Below are positions 7,808-16,290 of a DNA stretch of 64,000 nt, piece by piece (within the stretch, counting starts at the first letter, position 1; each line of letters begins with the position of its first letter). A program made the translations under genes and the position numbers. Source of the stretch: Flavobacteriaceae bacterium. GTDB taxonomy: Bacteria; Bacteroidota; Bacteroidia; Flavobacteriales; Flavobacteriaceae. The stretch spans positions 1-64,000 of the forward strand of contig NZMG01000006.1 of NCBI GenBank assembly GCA_002694465.1, in the 5' to 3' direction. The notes under the pieces are model-generated. The model did not search any database and was not told the DNA's origin. It saw only the letters and a program-made list of their open reading frames with translations.

Positions 7808-9148
7808 CTATCCTAACAAATCACCATCTCCAGAAGGTTTTGGGTCTTCAGGAGCTTTTTCAGGGTTAGGGGATGGCGCATTACCATCGCTCGCGTAGAA
7901 TTCTTCAAAAATTTCTTTCATATCTATTCCGTAACGATTGGCAAAATCCTTCTGAATTTCGGCATCCTTTTCTCTAATTTCCTGAAGGGCTTCCGCATAG
8001 CTTCCGTACACTCCTTGCATCACTTTTTCGTGAACCGGGATGTTGTCCATCATTTCTTGACGCGCCTTAGCACTTGCACTATGCATAGCGGCGAGCGTAG
8101 TTCCAATATGTTCGTCGGTTTTTACCCCTAAGTGCTCTAAAATGGCGGCAAACTCTTGATCTGTACGTGCTTTTAAAGCCACTACATAGCCATCGTAATA
8201 TTTTAAACGCTCATCGGTATCACTTTTCAGTTTTGCACGATGCGTTTGTAAATTACTACGTAATGAAGTCAATACTTTAATGGTTAAGTTGTGCTTATGC
8301 ACGAAGCTATCTTTACTTGCCGCTAACGTCGTGTACGCATTTTTTAACCCTTCCAGTTCTTCTACTTTTTGCTCAATAACAGTAATTTTTCCAATGGCCT
8401 CACTATAGGCAGTCGATTGTTTGTCGGCAATTTCTTCCAATTCGAGGCGCGCTTGTTTTAATAAAGCGTACTGCTCTTCGAGTTGGTCTTCGGTTTCTTT
8501 TTTCTTTTCAAGTGCTTTAGTGTGGTTTTTACTGGCTTCTACAATCGCATCTTGCAATTTGTCCTCCACTTCTTTTATTTCCACCTCGCGGTTTTTTAAA
8601 CGTGTCACTGCTGCCTGACTTTTATAAGAAAGTTCACTTAATAAAGTTTGCACATCGGCGGTTTCAATTCGTTCCTGGAACATCGCTTTGGCTTTCATAT
8701 CGGCAGCTTCACGGGTTTTCTCTGCAGCTTCCAATTCGGCTTGCTTTTTTCGGATACGCGATTTGCGACCCCAAAGGTTATTCCACCAGTTGTCTTTTAC
8801 GTTTTCGGCATCTTCCAATTCCATTCGGGCACGTTCCAATGCTTTTTGCGCATCGTCAATAACCTTTTGTTCTTTTGCATTTAGGGTAGAGAATTTTTCG
8901 AAAATAATTCCTACTTCGTCTTGGTAATCGGTAAGGTCTTTAATCGCATCGAGTAGGGAAGTACGGTCTTTTTCGGCCATCCCCACCACATCGTCCAGGG
9001 TGGCGTTTAATATTTTTTGTCGCATTTCAGGGTCATCTTCCTGTGCGAGTTTAGACTTCATTTGGTCTACGGCTTTTCCCCAGTTTACTTCTACTTTTTC
9101 TTGTTTTGAGGAGGAATCGGTTTCTAATAAATCAAAATCATCAGACAT
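7808..9148 (-). CDS. Long coiled-coil protein (446 aa), first gene of the AAA+ cluster
   Basis: Residues of about 75-310 are dominated by Glu/Lys/Ala/Gln heptads typical of extended coiled coils, broken near 118-128 by a Trp-rich WWNNLWGRKSR that could pair with a membrane or a partner. The C-terminal tail is Pro/Gly/Asp-rich (PSPNPEKAPEDPKPSGDG) and ends in DLLG. There is no signal peptide, so it should be cytoplasmic. I cannot name a family. The Trp-rich break and helical layout loosely recall TelA-type toxic-anion-resistance proteins, a resemblance that a profile search must test. It lies upstream of the AAA+ group on the same strand, across a 182-bp repeat-bearing spacer. AAA+ motors often remodel coiled-coil assemblies, so it is a candidate substrate or scaffold. 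Confidence 0.8.
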   Translation of the reverse strand: MSDDFDLLETDSSSKQEKVEVNWGKAVDQMKSKLAQEDDPEMRQKILNATLDDVVGMAEKDRTSLLDAIKDLTDYQDEVGIIFEKFSTLNAKEQKVIDDAQKALERARMELEDAENVKDNWWNNLWGRKSRIRKKQAELEAAEKTREAADMKAKAMFQERIETADVQTLLSELSYKSQAAVTRLKNREVEIKEVEDKLQDAIVEASKNHTKALEKKKETEDQLEEQYALLKQARLELEEIADKQSTAYSEAIGKITVIEQKVEELEGLKNAYTTLAASKDSFVHKHNLTIKVLTSLRSNLQTHRAKLKSDTDERLKYYDGYVVALKARTDQEFAAILEHLGVKTDEHIGTTLAAMHSASAKARQEMMDNIPVHEKVMQGVYGSYAEALQEIREKDAEIQKDFANRYGIDMKEIFEEFYASDGNAPSPNPEKAPEDPKPSGDGDLLG

Positions 9149-9179
9149 AGGTATGGCTATTTATGAGTTAGTATTTAGA

Positions 9180-9197
9180 TCCCCTATGTCAAGGGGA
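9180..9197. repeat. Small palindrome in the leader of the coiled-coil gene
   Basis: TCCCCT-ATGTCA-AGGGGA forms a 6-bp stem 32 bp upstream of the coiled-coil start codon. Its arms match those of R1 (TCCCCT/AGGGGA), so it may be a decayed copy of that repeat family. An operator is also possible. Confidence 0.45.
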
Positions 9198-9316
9198 CTG
9201 GTTTTTCGGACTGTTAATTTCGGTAAAAAAAATGACTTTAGTAATACATTCTTAAAAAGTACAATTTATATGTCTAAAAGGAGAGGGTTTTGTTACTTTT
9301 CATATAGGATAACTAT

Positions 9317-9343
9317 AAAAAAGCCCAGCATTATAGCTAGGCT
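9317..9343 (-). terminator. Rho-independent terminator after the outer-membrane barrel gene
   Basis: On the minus strand AGCCTAGC pairs with GCTGGGCT over 8 bp (one G-T wobble) around a 6-nt loop and is followed by a run of T. It lies 25 bp past the stop of the 9369-9971 gene and separates it from the coiled-coil/AAA+ cluster, so that cluster needs its own promoter within 9149-9316. Confidence 0.85.
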
Positions 9344-9368
9344 AAAATATTATTTATAAAATTCCTTT

Positions 9369-9971
9369 TTATAGTTGAAAAACTCCTCCAATATTAAATG
9401 AAGTTCTAATATTTTGTAAATCTCGGATAGCATCTTCATCCTTTAATATATCCACAAAACCTCCTATTCCTTGATAATCGATAAATATTTTAAAGTCATC
9501 TGATATTTCAAACATATGACCTATACCAAATCCAAACCCAAAGTCAGTACTTTTGAGTAAATCTTTTATGTCAATGGTGTTTCCATCCGGATCCACACCT
9601 TCTGCATTTAATAAAAAAGAAATTGTTGGGCCAAAATTTAAATACCAATTTTTATTTCCACCAAAATGCCAATTGGCTTGTGCTGGAATTGTTAAATAAG
9701 ATAGTTTATCCGTAAAATCAAAATCATCTTTAGTTCCTTTAGTGTCGTAAATTAATCCAGATCGTAAGCTCCAACTTTCACTTAGGAAATAGTCCGTATT
9801 AACACCAGCGCCAATGGATGTGCGACTTTTGAAATTATCTGTACCTGAAGTGTAATATCTACTAAGATGAACTCCTATGTTTGGAGCGATTGTAAAATCA
9901 CCCGAATCTGATTGAGAAAACACTAAATTCGACAAGAAAAGAGCCAAAAATGAGAGTAAAAATTTTTTCAT
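9369..9971 (-). CDS. Outer-membrane beta-barrel protein (PorT-like family)
   Basis: A 200-aa protein with a clear signal peptide (MKKFLLSFLALFLSNLVFSQ, cut after about residue 19-20). The mature part is a run of short amphipathic strands with Gly and aromatic residues and ends in SFNIGGVFQL. This is the layout of the Bacteroidota outer-membrane beta-barrel domain family that includes PorT. It is about the usual length for an eight-strand barrel. The similarity is to the family as a whole; it is not evidence for being PorT itself. It is transcribed alone, with a good terminator downstream. Confidence 0.8.
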   Translation of the reverse strand: MKKFLLSFLALFLSNLVFSQSDSGDFTIAPNIGVHLSRYYTSGTDNFKSRTSIGAGVNTDYFLSESWSLRSGLIYDTKGTKDDFDFTDKLSYLTIPAQANWHFGGNKNWYLNFGPTISFLLNAEGVDPDGNTIDIKDLLKSTDFGFGFGIGHMFEISDDFKIFIDYQGIGGFVDILKDEDAIRDLQNIRTSFNIGGVFQL

Positions 9972-10006
9972 AAATAAGGATTTAAGTTTAAGAGGGTAAT
10001 TTAAAA

Positions 10007-11149
10007 TTAATCTCTTAGCAATCCTCTCGAAATCACAATTTTTTGAATTTCACTGGTGCCTTCGTAAATCTGAGTGATTTTCGCATCACGCATGAGTCGT
10101 TCTACGTGGTATTCTTTTACAAACCCATTTCCACCGTGAATCTGTACCGCTTCGACCGTAACGTCCATAGCCGTTTGTGAAGCGTATAATTTTGCAATGG
10201 CGCTGCTCATATCGTAATTATTGCCTTGGTCTTTATCCCAAGCGGCTTTCATCACCAAATGACGCGCTGCTTCGATTTGCGTATGCATATCTGCCAATTT
10301 AAATGCAATGGCTTGATGGTTGCAAATTTCGGTGCCAAATGATTTTCTAATTTTTGAATAATCTCTAGCCAATTCGTATGCACCAGCCGCAATTCCTAAG
10401 GCTTGTGCAGCAATCCCGATACGACCACCACTTAGGGTTTTCATGGCGAATTTAAATCCGAAGCCATCTTCACCAATTCTGTTTTCTTTTGGGACTTTTA
10501 CATCGTTAAAGTTTAACGAGTGGGTGTCGCTTCCACGAATTCCTAATTTATCTTCTTTGGGTCCTACTTCAAATCCTTCCCAACCCTTTTCCACAATAAA
10601 AGCGTTAATTCCTTTATGTCCTTTTTCACGATCGGTTTGAGCAATTACTAAATAATAAGCGGCAGTGCCACCGTTGGTAATCCAGTTTTTGGTTCCGTTT
10701 AAAAGATAATAATCACCTTTATCAATAGCCGTGGTACGTTGCGAAGTCGCATCGCTTCCCGCTTCAGGTTCACTCAAACAAAAAGCACCAATAGATTGTC
10801 CTGTGGCAAGTTTGGTAAGGTACTTTTGTTTTTGTTCTTCGGAGCCATAATTTTGAAGTCCATAACACACTAAAGAGTTATTTACCGAAACAATAACCGA
10901 AGCCGAAGCATCAATTTTGCTCAATTCTTCCATGGCCAAGACGTAGGAAACGGTATCCATCCCTCCCCCGCCATATTTTGGGTCTACCATCATTCCAAGA
11001 AAGCCAAGCTCTCCCATTTTCTTTACCTGTTCGGTTGGGAATTTTTGCAGGTTGTCACGCTCTATAACACCTGGAAGGAGTTCGGTTTTTGCAAAATCGC
11101 GAGCCGCATCGCGTATCATTAGGTGTTCTTCAGAAAGGCTAAAATCCAT
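10007..11149 (-). CDS. Acyl-CoA dehydrogenase (380 aa)
   Basis: FAD-dependent oxidation of a short- or medium-chain acyl-CoA to the trans-2-enoyl-CoA. Typical landmarks are present: the N-terminal FSLSEEHLMIRDAARDFA, the FAD-side segment GAFCLSEPEAGSDA, NGTKNWITNGG, and the C-terminal MRDAKITQIYEGTSEIQ containing the catalytic glutamate of YEGTSE. Length is standard for the family. The open frame extends 23 codons further to 11218, but I chose ATG 11149 because family homology begins there and because a TTG-N19-TATCTTTG promoter (11189-11218) lies inside the longer version. The exact chain-length preference cannot be read from sequence. Confidence 0.95.
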   Translation of the reverse strand: MDFSLSEEHLMIRDAARDFAKTELLPGVIERDNLQKFPTEQVKKMGELGFLGMMVDPKYGGGGMDTVSYVLAMEELSKIDASASVIVSVNNSLVCYGLQNYGSEEQKQKYLTKLATGQSIGAFCLSEPEAGSDATSQRTTAIDKGDYYLLNGTKNWITNGGTAAYYLVIAQTDREKGHKGINAFIVEKGWEGFEVGPKEDKLGIRGSDTHSLNFNDVKVPKENRIGEDGFGFKFAMKTLSGGRIGIAAQALGIAAGAYELARDYSKIRKSFGTEICNHQAIAFKLADMHTQIEAARHLVMKAAWDKDQGNNYDMSSAIAKLYASQTAMDVTVEAVQIHGGNGFVKEYHVERLMRDAKITQIYEGTSEIQKIVISRGLLRD

Positions 11150-11188
11150 AATTAAAGGTTTATCTCTAAATCGTTTTCGAAATGAGTG

Positions 11189-11218
11189 CAAAGATACCTT
11201 ATAAATAGCAAATCTCAA
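11189..11218 (-). promoter_or_regulatory. Flavobacterial promoter for acyl-CoA dehydrogenase
   Basis: On the minus strand TTG, a 19-bp spacer, then TATCTTTG matches the Bacteroidota -33/-7 consensus (TTG and TAnnTTTG). It sits about 40 bp upstream of ATG 11149. Confidence 0.65.
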
Positions 11219-11328
11219 ATTTGAAATTCCAATAGTTTAAATAAAATGAAAATATATTCCTCTTTATAGGAGGGCTAAGAAAAGTGTAAACTACTCACCT
11301 TTTCAAATAAAGTGAGATCTAAAAGATT

Positions 11329-11359
11329 TCCCCCTTTGAAGGGGGATTAAGGGGGATGT
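11329..11359 (+). repeat. Palindromic repeat R3, solitary copy
   Basis: TCCCCCTTTGAAGGGGGA (8-bp stem) is followed by the tail TTAAGGGGGATGT, the same plan as R1 and R2 but with no nuclease gene beside it. Its tail contributes an ATG at 11356 that is in frame with anmK and could fool a gene caller. Confidence 0.7.
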
Positions 11360-11376
11360 TTTTTATTTTTACCAAA

Positions 11377-12441
11377 ATGAAAAAAACAAAGTATCGAGTA
11401 ATTGGAGTTATGAGTGGCACCTCGCTAGATGGGATAGATTTGGCGCTGTGTGCGTTTCATGCTTCTGAAAAAGGGGAATGGGATTTTACGATTGAAGTGG
11501 CCGAAACGATACCTTATTCAGAGGATTGGAAGGAAATATTAAAGGAGGCGATTCACTTTTCTGAAGGACGATTGCAAGCGTTGAATGAAAAATACACGAG
11601 CTATCTTTCCGAAGTAATTTCAACATTTATAAAAGGGCATAACATTACAAATCTTGATGCCGTTTGTAGTCATGGACATACCATTTTGCATGAACCCCAT
11701 AAAGGAATCACGCTGCAAATAGGGAATCTCCCACAATTAGCAAAAAATATAAAACAAGCCGTTGTTTGCGATTTTCGAGTCCAAGATGTGCAATTGGGTG
11801 GCCAAGGGGCACCACTCGTTCCTATTGGAGATCGACTTCTATTTTCAGCATATGATTATTGCCTAAACTTGGGCGGATTTGCCAACGTCTCTTTTGAAGA
11901 AAACGAAAAACGAATCGCCTACGATATTTGCCCTGTGAATATCGTAATGAATTTTTATGCTGAAAAATTAGGAGCGCCGTTTGATAAAAATGGCACTTTT
12001 GCTGAAAAAGGAACACTCAATATGGCTTTGTTAAATCATTTAAACTCACTTTCATTCTATACTGAAAAACCTCCAAAGAGTTTAGGCTTAGAATGGGTGC
12101 AACAGCATATTTTTCCATTGTTGGATGCTTCAAAAGAAACTCCCCAGAACATTTTACGAACGTTTGTGGAGCATGTGGCCATGCAGCTTGCTCATCAATT
12201 TAAAGAAAACAGTTCTGTATTCATAACTGGGGGTGGAGCCTATAATACCTTTTTATTGGAAAGATTAAAGGCTCAAAAATCTTTAAAAATTATTGTTCCA
12301 AATTCTGAAATTTTAGAATTTAAAGAAGCTTTGGTTTTTGGACTTTTAGGAGTGCTAAAATTACGCAATGAGGTAAATTGTTTGGCAAGTGTGACTGGGG
12401 CCAAAGACGATCATTCGAGTGGGATACTATTCAATCCATAA
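11377..12441 (+). CDS. anmK: Anhydro-N-acetylmuramic acid kinase
   Basis: Phosphorylates and hydrolyses 1,6-anhydro-MurNAc to MurNAc-6-phosphate in cell-wall recycling. The N-terminal nucleotide motif VIGVMSGTSLDGID (8-21) is diagnostic, with later AnmK landmarks LGGQGAPLVPIGDRLLF, CLNLGGFANVSF and ITGGGAYN. The 354 residues are normal for the family. I start at ATG 11377; the in-frame ATG at 11356 lies inside repeat R3. It stands between divergent acyl-CoA dehydrogenase and a co-directional amino-acid dehydrogenase. Confidence 0.95.
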   Translation: MKKTKYRVIGVMSGTSLDGIDLALCAFHASEKGEWDFTIEVAETIPYSEDWKEILKEAIHFSEGRLQALNEKYTSYLSEVISTFIKGHNITNLDAVCSHGHTILHEPHKGITLQIGNLPQLAKNIKQAVVCDFRVQDVQLGGQGAPLVPIGDRLLFSAYDYCLNLGGFANVSFEENEKRIAYDICPVNIVMNFYAEKLGAPFDKNGTFAEKGTLNMALLNHLNSLSFYTEKPPKSLGLEWVQQHIFPLLDASKETPQNILRTFVEHVAMQLAHQFKENSSVFITGGGAYNTFLLERLKAQKSLKIIVPNSEILEFKEALVFGLLGVLKLRNEVNCLASVTGAKDDHSSGILFNP

Positions 12442-12479
12442 ATTTTACCTAAAATTAATCTTTACGCTTTTCAATTTTT

Positions 12480-12487
12480 TATATTTG
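12480..12487 (+). promoter_or_regulatory. -7 promoter element upstream of the Glu/Leu-type dehydrogenase
   Basis: TATATTTG fits TAnnTTTG and lies 22 bp before ATG 12510. No clear TTG is found at the expected -33 distance, so this is a partial match. Confidence 0.45.
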
Positions 12488-12509
12488 CTGTCTTACTTAC
12501 CAATTATAG

Positions 12510-13736
12510 ATGAAGGAACTTCTTAAAAAGTACGAAGAAAAGGACCCCGAAATTGTTTTTCACTGGAATGACCCCGAAACCGAAGCCGAAGGCTGGACGG
12601 TTATCAACTCGTTACGAGGCGGTGCTGCTGGTGGTGGAACACGTATGCGTCCGGGATTAGATCAAAACGAAGTATTGAGTTTGGCAAAAACCATGGAGGT
12701 AAAGTTTACCGTTTCTGGACCGCCCATTGGAGGAGCAAAATCGGGAATTAATTTCGACCCAAGCGATCCTCGCAAGAAAGGCGTTTTAGAGCGATGGTAT
12801 AAGGCGGTCTCTCCTTTGTTAAAAGCCTATTATGGTACAGGAGGTGATTTAAATGTAGACGAAATTCATGAAGTTATTCCCATAACAGAAGAAAGTGGTG
12901 TTTGGCATCCGCAAGAAGGGGTGTTTAATGGGCATTTTAGCCCAACGGAAGCGGACAAAATTAACCGTATTGGGCAGTTACGCCAAGGGGTGATAAAAGT
13001 GTTGGAAAATGTAAATTATTCTCCGGATGTAAGCCGAAAATATACTGTTGCCGATATGATTACAGGGTACGGCGTGGCTGAAGCAGTGCGTCATTATTAT
13101 GATATTTATGGCGGCAGTGTGGAAGGGAAACGAGCAGTGGTACAAGGCTTTGGAAATGTTGGTGCGGCGGCAGCCTATTATTTAGCTCAAATGGGTGCAA
13201 AAGTGGTTGGGATTATTGATAGTTCGGGAGGTATTATTAAGGAAGAAGGTTTCAGTTTTGAAGAAATAAAAGGTTTGTTTCTAAATAAAGATGGAAACAA
13301 ATTGGTTGCAAAAAACATGATTCCCTTTGGTGAAATTAACGATAAGATTTGGAACCTTAAGACTGAAGTTTTTGCGCCTTGTGCCGCCTCACGATTAATC
13401 ACGAAAGAGCAAATCTCAGAAATGATTGAATCTGGTTTGGAAGTAATAAGCTGTGGTGCCAATGTACCTTTTGCAGATAAAGCTATCTTCTTTGGTCCCA
13501 TTATGGAATATACCGATGAAAAGGTAAGTCTTATTCCAGATTTTATTAGTAATTGCGGAATGGCACGCGTGTTTGCTTATTTTATGGAGCGCAAAGTACA
13601 GATGACCGATGAAGCCATTTTTAATGATACATCCATTACCATTAAGAATGCCATTCAAAATACCTTTGACAATAATAGTAGTAAAACAAATATTAGTAAA
13701 ACTGCTTTTGAAATTGCATTGAAACAGTTAATTTAG
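12510..13736 (+). CDS. Glu/Leu/Phe/Val dehydrogenase family protein (408 aa)
   Basis: NAD(P)-dependent oxidative deamination of an amino acid, or the reverse. The substrate-binding domain has GGAAGGGTRMRP (about 37-48) and the catalytic-lysine motif PPIGGAKSGI with K77. The nucleotide-binding domain has the glycine motif VVQGFGNVG (about 210-218), followed by an acidic residue in GIIDSSGG. Length and order match the family, but the sequence does not decide between glutamate, leucine or another substrate. The NhaD-type antiporter gene follows 23 bp downstream in the same direction. Confidence 0.9.
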   Translation: MKELLKKYEEKDPEIVFHWNDPETEAEGWTVINSLRGGAAGGGTRMRPGLDQNEVLSLAKTMEVKFTVSGPPIGGAKSGINFDPSDPRKKGVLERWYKAVSPLLKAYYGTGGDLNVDEIHEVIPITEESGVWHPQEGVFNGHFSPTEADKINRIGQLRQGVIKVLENVNYSPDVSRKYTVADMITGYGVAEAVRHYYDIYGGSVEGKRAVVQGFGNVGAAAAYYLAQMGAKVVGIIDSSGGIIKEEGFSFEEIKGLFLNKDGNKLVAKNMIPFGEINDKIWNLKTEVFAPCAASRLITKEQISEMIESGLEVISCGANVPFADKAIFFGPIMEYTDEKVSLIPDFISNCGMARVFAYFMERKVQMTDEAIFNDTSITIKNAIQNTFDNNSSKTNISKTAFEIALKQLI

Positions 13737-13759
13737 ACAACAATTAATCCCACCCTTTT

Positions 13760-15145
13760 ATGGAATCGATTATCATTTTAATTTTTGTGATAGGATACTT
13801 ATCCATCACTTTAGAACATCCTTTAAAATTAGATAAAACTGTACCTGCATTAATCATGGCAGCCTTAATTTGGGCATTGTTGGCCGTAGGTTTTTATAAA
13901 GGATGGTTTAATGTAATTGATACCTACGAAAATGTGTTTGATGGTCTTTCGGGCACAGATGAAGCCCATCATGGCTTCGATAATACACTATTACATCACT
14001 TAGGGAAAACAGCAGAGATTCTTATTTTCTTGATAGGAGCAATGACCATTGTTGAAATTATTGACCTTCACCGTGGATTTGAAGTGCTAAAAAGTGCTGT
14101 TAAAACAAAAAGTAAGCGAAAATTATTATGGATTATTGGGATATTAGCTTTTATTCTTTCTGCCATAATAGACAATCTTACTGCTACTATTGTATTGGTT
14201 ACGTTGCTTCGAAAATTAATTCATTCCAAAACCGATAGAATTTGGTACGCTTCTTTGGTTGTAATTGCGGCAAATGCCGGTGGGGCCTGGTCTCCAATTG
14301 GAGACGTTACCACTACAATGCTATGGATTGCCAATAAAGTAACAGCTTTAGGTTTAATTGAGTTTGTGGTACTACCTTCCATTGTTTGTTTTGTAGTTCC
14401 GTTTCTTGTTGCTTCTTATTTACCTGCCTTTAGAGGTAAAATAGAAATGGAAGATAGTGACCAAGATATTGTGTCGGAAAAGCTGTTAAGTAGCAGAACC
14501 ATGCTTTTTTTAGGTCTTGGAATGATAGTTTCGGTACCTGTTTTTAAAACTTTAACCCACTTGCCACCCTATATGGGAATGATGTTGGCGCTTGGGGTTG
14601 TGTGGCTTGTTTCAGAATATATACACCCAGAGGAGGACTTTAGCAAGGAGCGCAGACATTTATACTCTGCGCATAAGGCGTTATCAAGGATCGAAATTTC
14701 CAGTATTTTATTTTTCCTTGGGATTTTAATGGCCGTAGCTGGATTGGAGTCTTTGGTCTATGGTGTTGCCGAAAATGGAGACCCCGTTGGGACACTTCGT
14801 TATTTAGCAGAAGTCCTTCAAACCGCTATTCCCAATGAAGATGTTGTAGTGATGTTGTTAGGTGTATTCTCCGCCATTATAGATAATGTGCCCTTAGTTG
14901 CAGCTTCCATTGGTATGTACCATCACCCAATAGATTCAGTTCTATGGCATTTTATAGCTTATTCTGCAGGTACAGGTGGAAGTATGCTAATCATAGGCTC
15001 AGCCGCTGGTGTTGCTGCTATGGGAATGGAAAAAATTGATTTTATCTGGTATCTTAAAAAAATTACATGGCTCGCATTTATTGGATTTATTGCAGGTGCT
15101 GGAGTTTTCCTTCTTTTTGAGCGGGTTTTATTTCACCATGTATAA
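13760..15145 (+). CDS. nhaD: NhaD-type sodium:proton antiporter
   Basis: A polytopic membrane protein (461 aa, about 11-12 hydrophobic segments) that should exchange Na+ (or Li+) for H+ across the inner membrane. Family features include the polar intramembrane stretches AIIDNLTATIVLVTLLRKL, NAGGAWSPIGDVTTTMLW, FSAIIDNVPLVAASIGMYHH and SAGTGGSMLIIGSAAGVA, which are conserved in NhaD and related ion transporters. A strongly charged loop carries EYIHPEEDFSKERRH. Sodium export fits a marine bacterium. It lies between the amino-acid dehydrogenase and exbB. Confidence 0.9.
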   Translation: MESIIILIFVIGYLSITLEHPLKLDKTVPALIMAALIWALLAVGFYKGWFNVIDTYENVFDGLSGTDEAHHGFDNTLLHHLGKTAEILIFLIGAMTIVEIIDLHRGFEVLKSAVKTKSKRKLLWIIGILAFILSAIIDNLTATIVLVTLLRKLIHSKTDRIWYASLVVIAANAGGAWSPIGDVTTTMLWIANKVTALGLIEFVVLPSIVCFVVPFLVASYLPAFRGKIEMEDSDQDIVSEKLLSSRTMLFLGLGMIVSVPVFKTLTHLPPYMGMMLALGVVWLVSEYIHPEEDFSKERRHLYSAHKALSRIEISSILFFLGILMAVAGLESLVYGVAENGDPVGTLRYLAEVLQTAIPNEDVVVMLLGVFSAIIDNVPLVAASIGMYHHPIDSVLWHFIAYSAGTGGSMLIIGSAAGVAAMGMEKIDFIWYLKKITWLAFIGFIAGAGVFLLFERVLFHHV

Positions 15146-15194
15146 AACAATTTATAGTTACTTCATCCGTTAACCATTAAAAACGTATTTACTT

Positions 15195-15896
15195 ATGCTA
15201 AACTTCTTTTTACAGGAGGATACAGACATTGCTTTGCAAGAGCTGGAGCCAGAATCAGTTGAGAAAACTTTATCCATCATGGACTTAATTGTGAGTGGTG
15301 GACTCGCAGGACAAATTATTATTGCAGTACTTTTTGTGCTTCTTTTTGTGGCAGTGTATCTTTATTTTGAGAGGCTATTTGCTATTAAAGCCGCTTCAAA
15401 AATGGATAGCAATTTTATGAATCAGATTCGAGATCAAGTTTCAAGCGGAAATATTCAAGGCGCAAAGGTGCTTTGTGCACAGCAAAATACTCCAGTTTCT
15501 AGACTTACTGAAAAAGGAATTTCTCGTATTGGGAGTCCTCTAGAAGATATTAATACCGCCATTGAAAATGCAGGACGATTGGAAGTATATAAACTGGAAA
15601 AAAATGTGAGTATCCTTGCTACTATTGCGGGGGCTGCTCCTATGATTGGATTCTTGGGGACCGTTATAGGAATGGTATTAGCGTTTCACCAATTGGCCAC
15701 TAGTAGTGGGCAGGCTGAAATGGGTACTTTGGCCGAAGGTATTTACACGGCTATGACAACGACTGTTGCGGGTCTTATAGTGGGAATTATTGCCTATATG
15801 GGCTATAATCATCTAGTCGTAAAAACTGATAAAGTGGTGCATCAAATGGAAGCCACTGCAGTAGATTTCTTGGATTTATTAAATGAACCAGCTTAA
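15195..15896 (+). CDS. exbB: ExbB/TolQ/MotA-type proton channel subunit
   Basis: Part of the inner-membrane motor that uses proton flow to energise TonB or Tol. The 233-aa protein has a first transmembrane helix (about 35-58, IIIAVLFVLLFVAVYLYFERLF), a cytoplasmic loop, and the conserved C-terminal pair of helices with ATIAGAAPMIGFLGTVIGM and GIYTAMTTTVAGLIVGIIAY. The stop and the exbD start overlap by 1 bp (TAATG). The next genes are exbD and a TonB-like protein, so the TonB system is the likely assignment. Confidence 0.9.
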   Translation: MLNFFLQEDTDIALQELEPESVEKTLSIMDLIVSGGLAGQIIIAVLFVLLFVAVYLYFERLFAIKAASKMDSNFMNQIRDQVSSGNIQGAKVLCAQQNTPVSRLTEKGISRIGSPLEDINTAIENAGRLEVYKLEKNVSILATIAGAAPMIGFLGTVIGMVLAFHQLATSSGQAEMGTLAEGIYTAMTTTVAGLIVGIIAYMGYNHLVVKTDKVVHQMEATAVDFLDLLNEPA

Positions 15897-16288
15897 TGAA
15901 TTTAAGAGGAAGAAATAAAGTAAGTGCAGAATTTAGCATGAGCTCGATGACAGATATCGTGTTTCTCTTGTTGGTATTCTTTTTATTGACTTCGCCAGCA
16001 ATCACGCCTGATGCTTTAGATTTAATTCTGCCAAAGGCTAAAGGAAAATCAAGTAATCAGCAAAAAGCTTCGGTGAGTATTACAAAAGATGGCGCTTATT
16101 ACGTGAATAAAGAACGCGTGAGCGAATTCAGTATAGAAAAAGAATTAAAGGCGGCTTTAGCTGGGCAAAAAGAACCCACTATTATTCTCCGTGCCGAAGA
16201 AGGAGTGCCTATTGAAGATGCTGTGTTTGTGATGGATATTGCAAATAAAAATAATTTTAAAGTAGTATTAGCTGTAAGGCCCAATTAA
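15896..16288 (+). CDS. exbD: ExbD/TolR biopolymer transport protein
   Basis: A 130-aa partner of ExbB. One transmembrane helix (about 20-38) contains MTDIVFLLLVFFLLTSP, where the aspartate of the MTD motif is the conserved proton-carrying residue. The periplasmic domain includes SITKDGAYYVNKERVS and a final VVLAVRPN. Translation is coupled to exbB by a TAATG overlap, and tonB begins 2 bp after its stop. Confidence 0.93.
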   Translation: MNLRGRNKVSAEFSMSSMTDIVFLLLVFFLLTSPAITPDALDLILPKAKGKSSNQQKASVSITKDGAYYVNKERVSEFSIEKELKAALAGQKEPTIILRAEEGVPIEDAVFVMDIANKNNFKVVLAVRPN

Positions 16289-16290
16289 CT

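Noticed and set aside
8602..8884. Overlapping plus-strand frames opposite the coiled-coil gene
   Set aside because: They are antisense shadows of the heptad-rich gene, with Phe/Ser-rich low-complexity translation, and no start or homology.
11150..11218. N-terminal extension of acyl-CoA dehydrogenase
   Set aside because: The extra 23 residues precede the family start and overlap a full promoter match.
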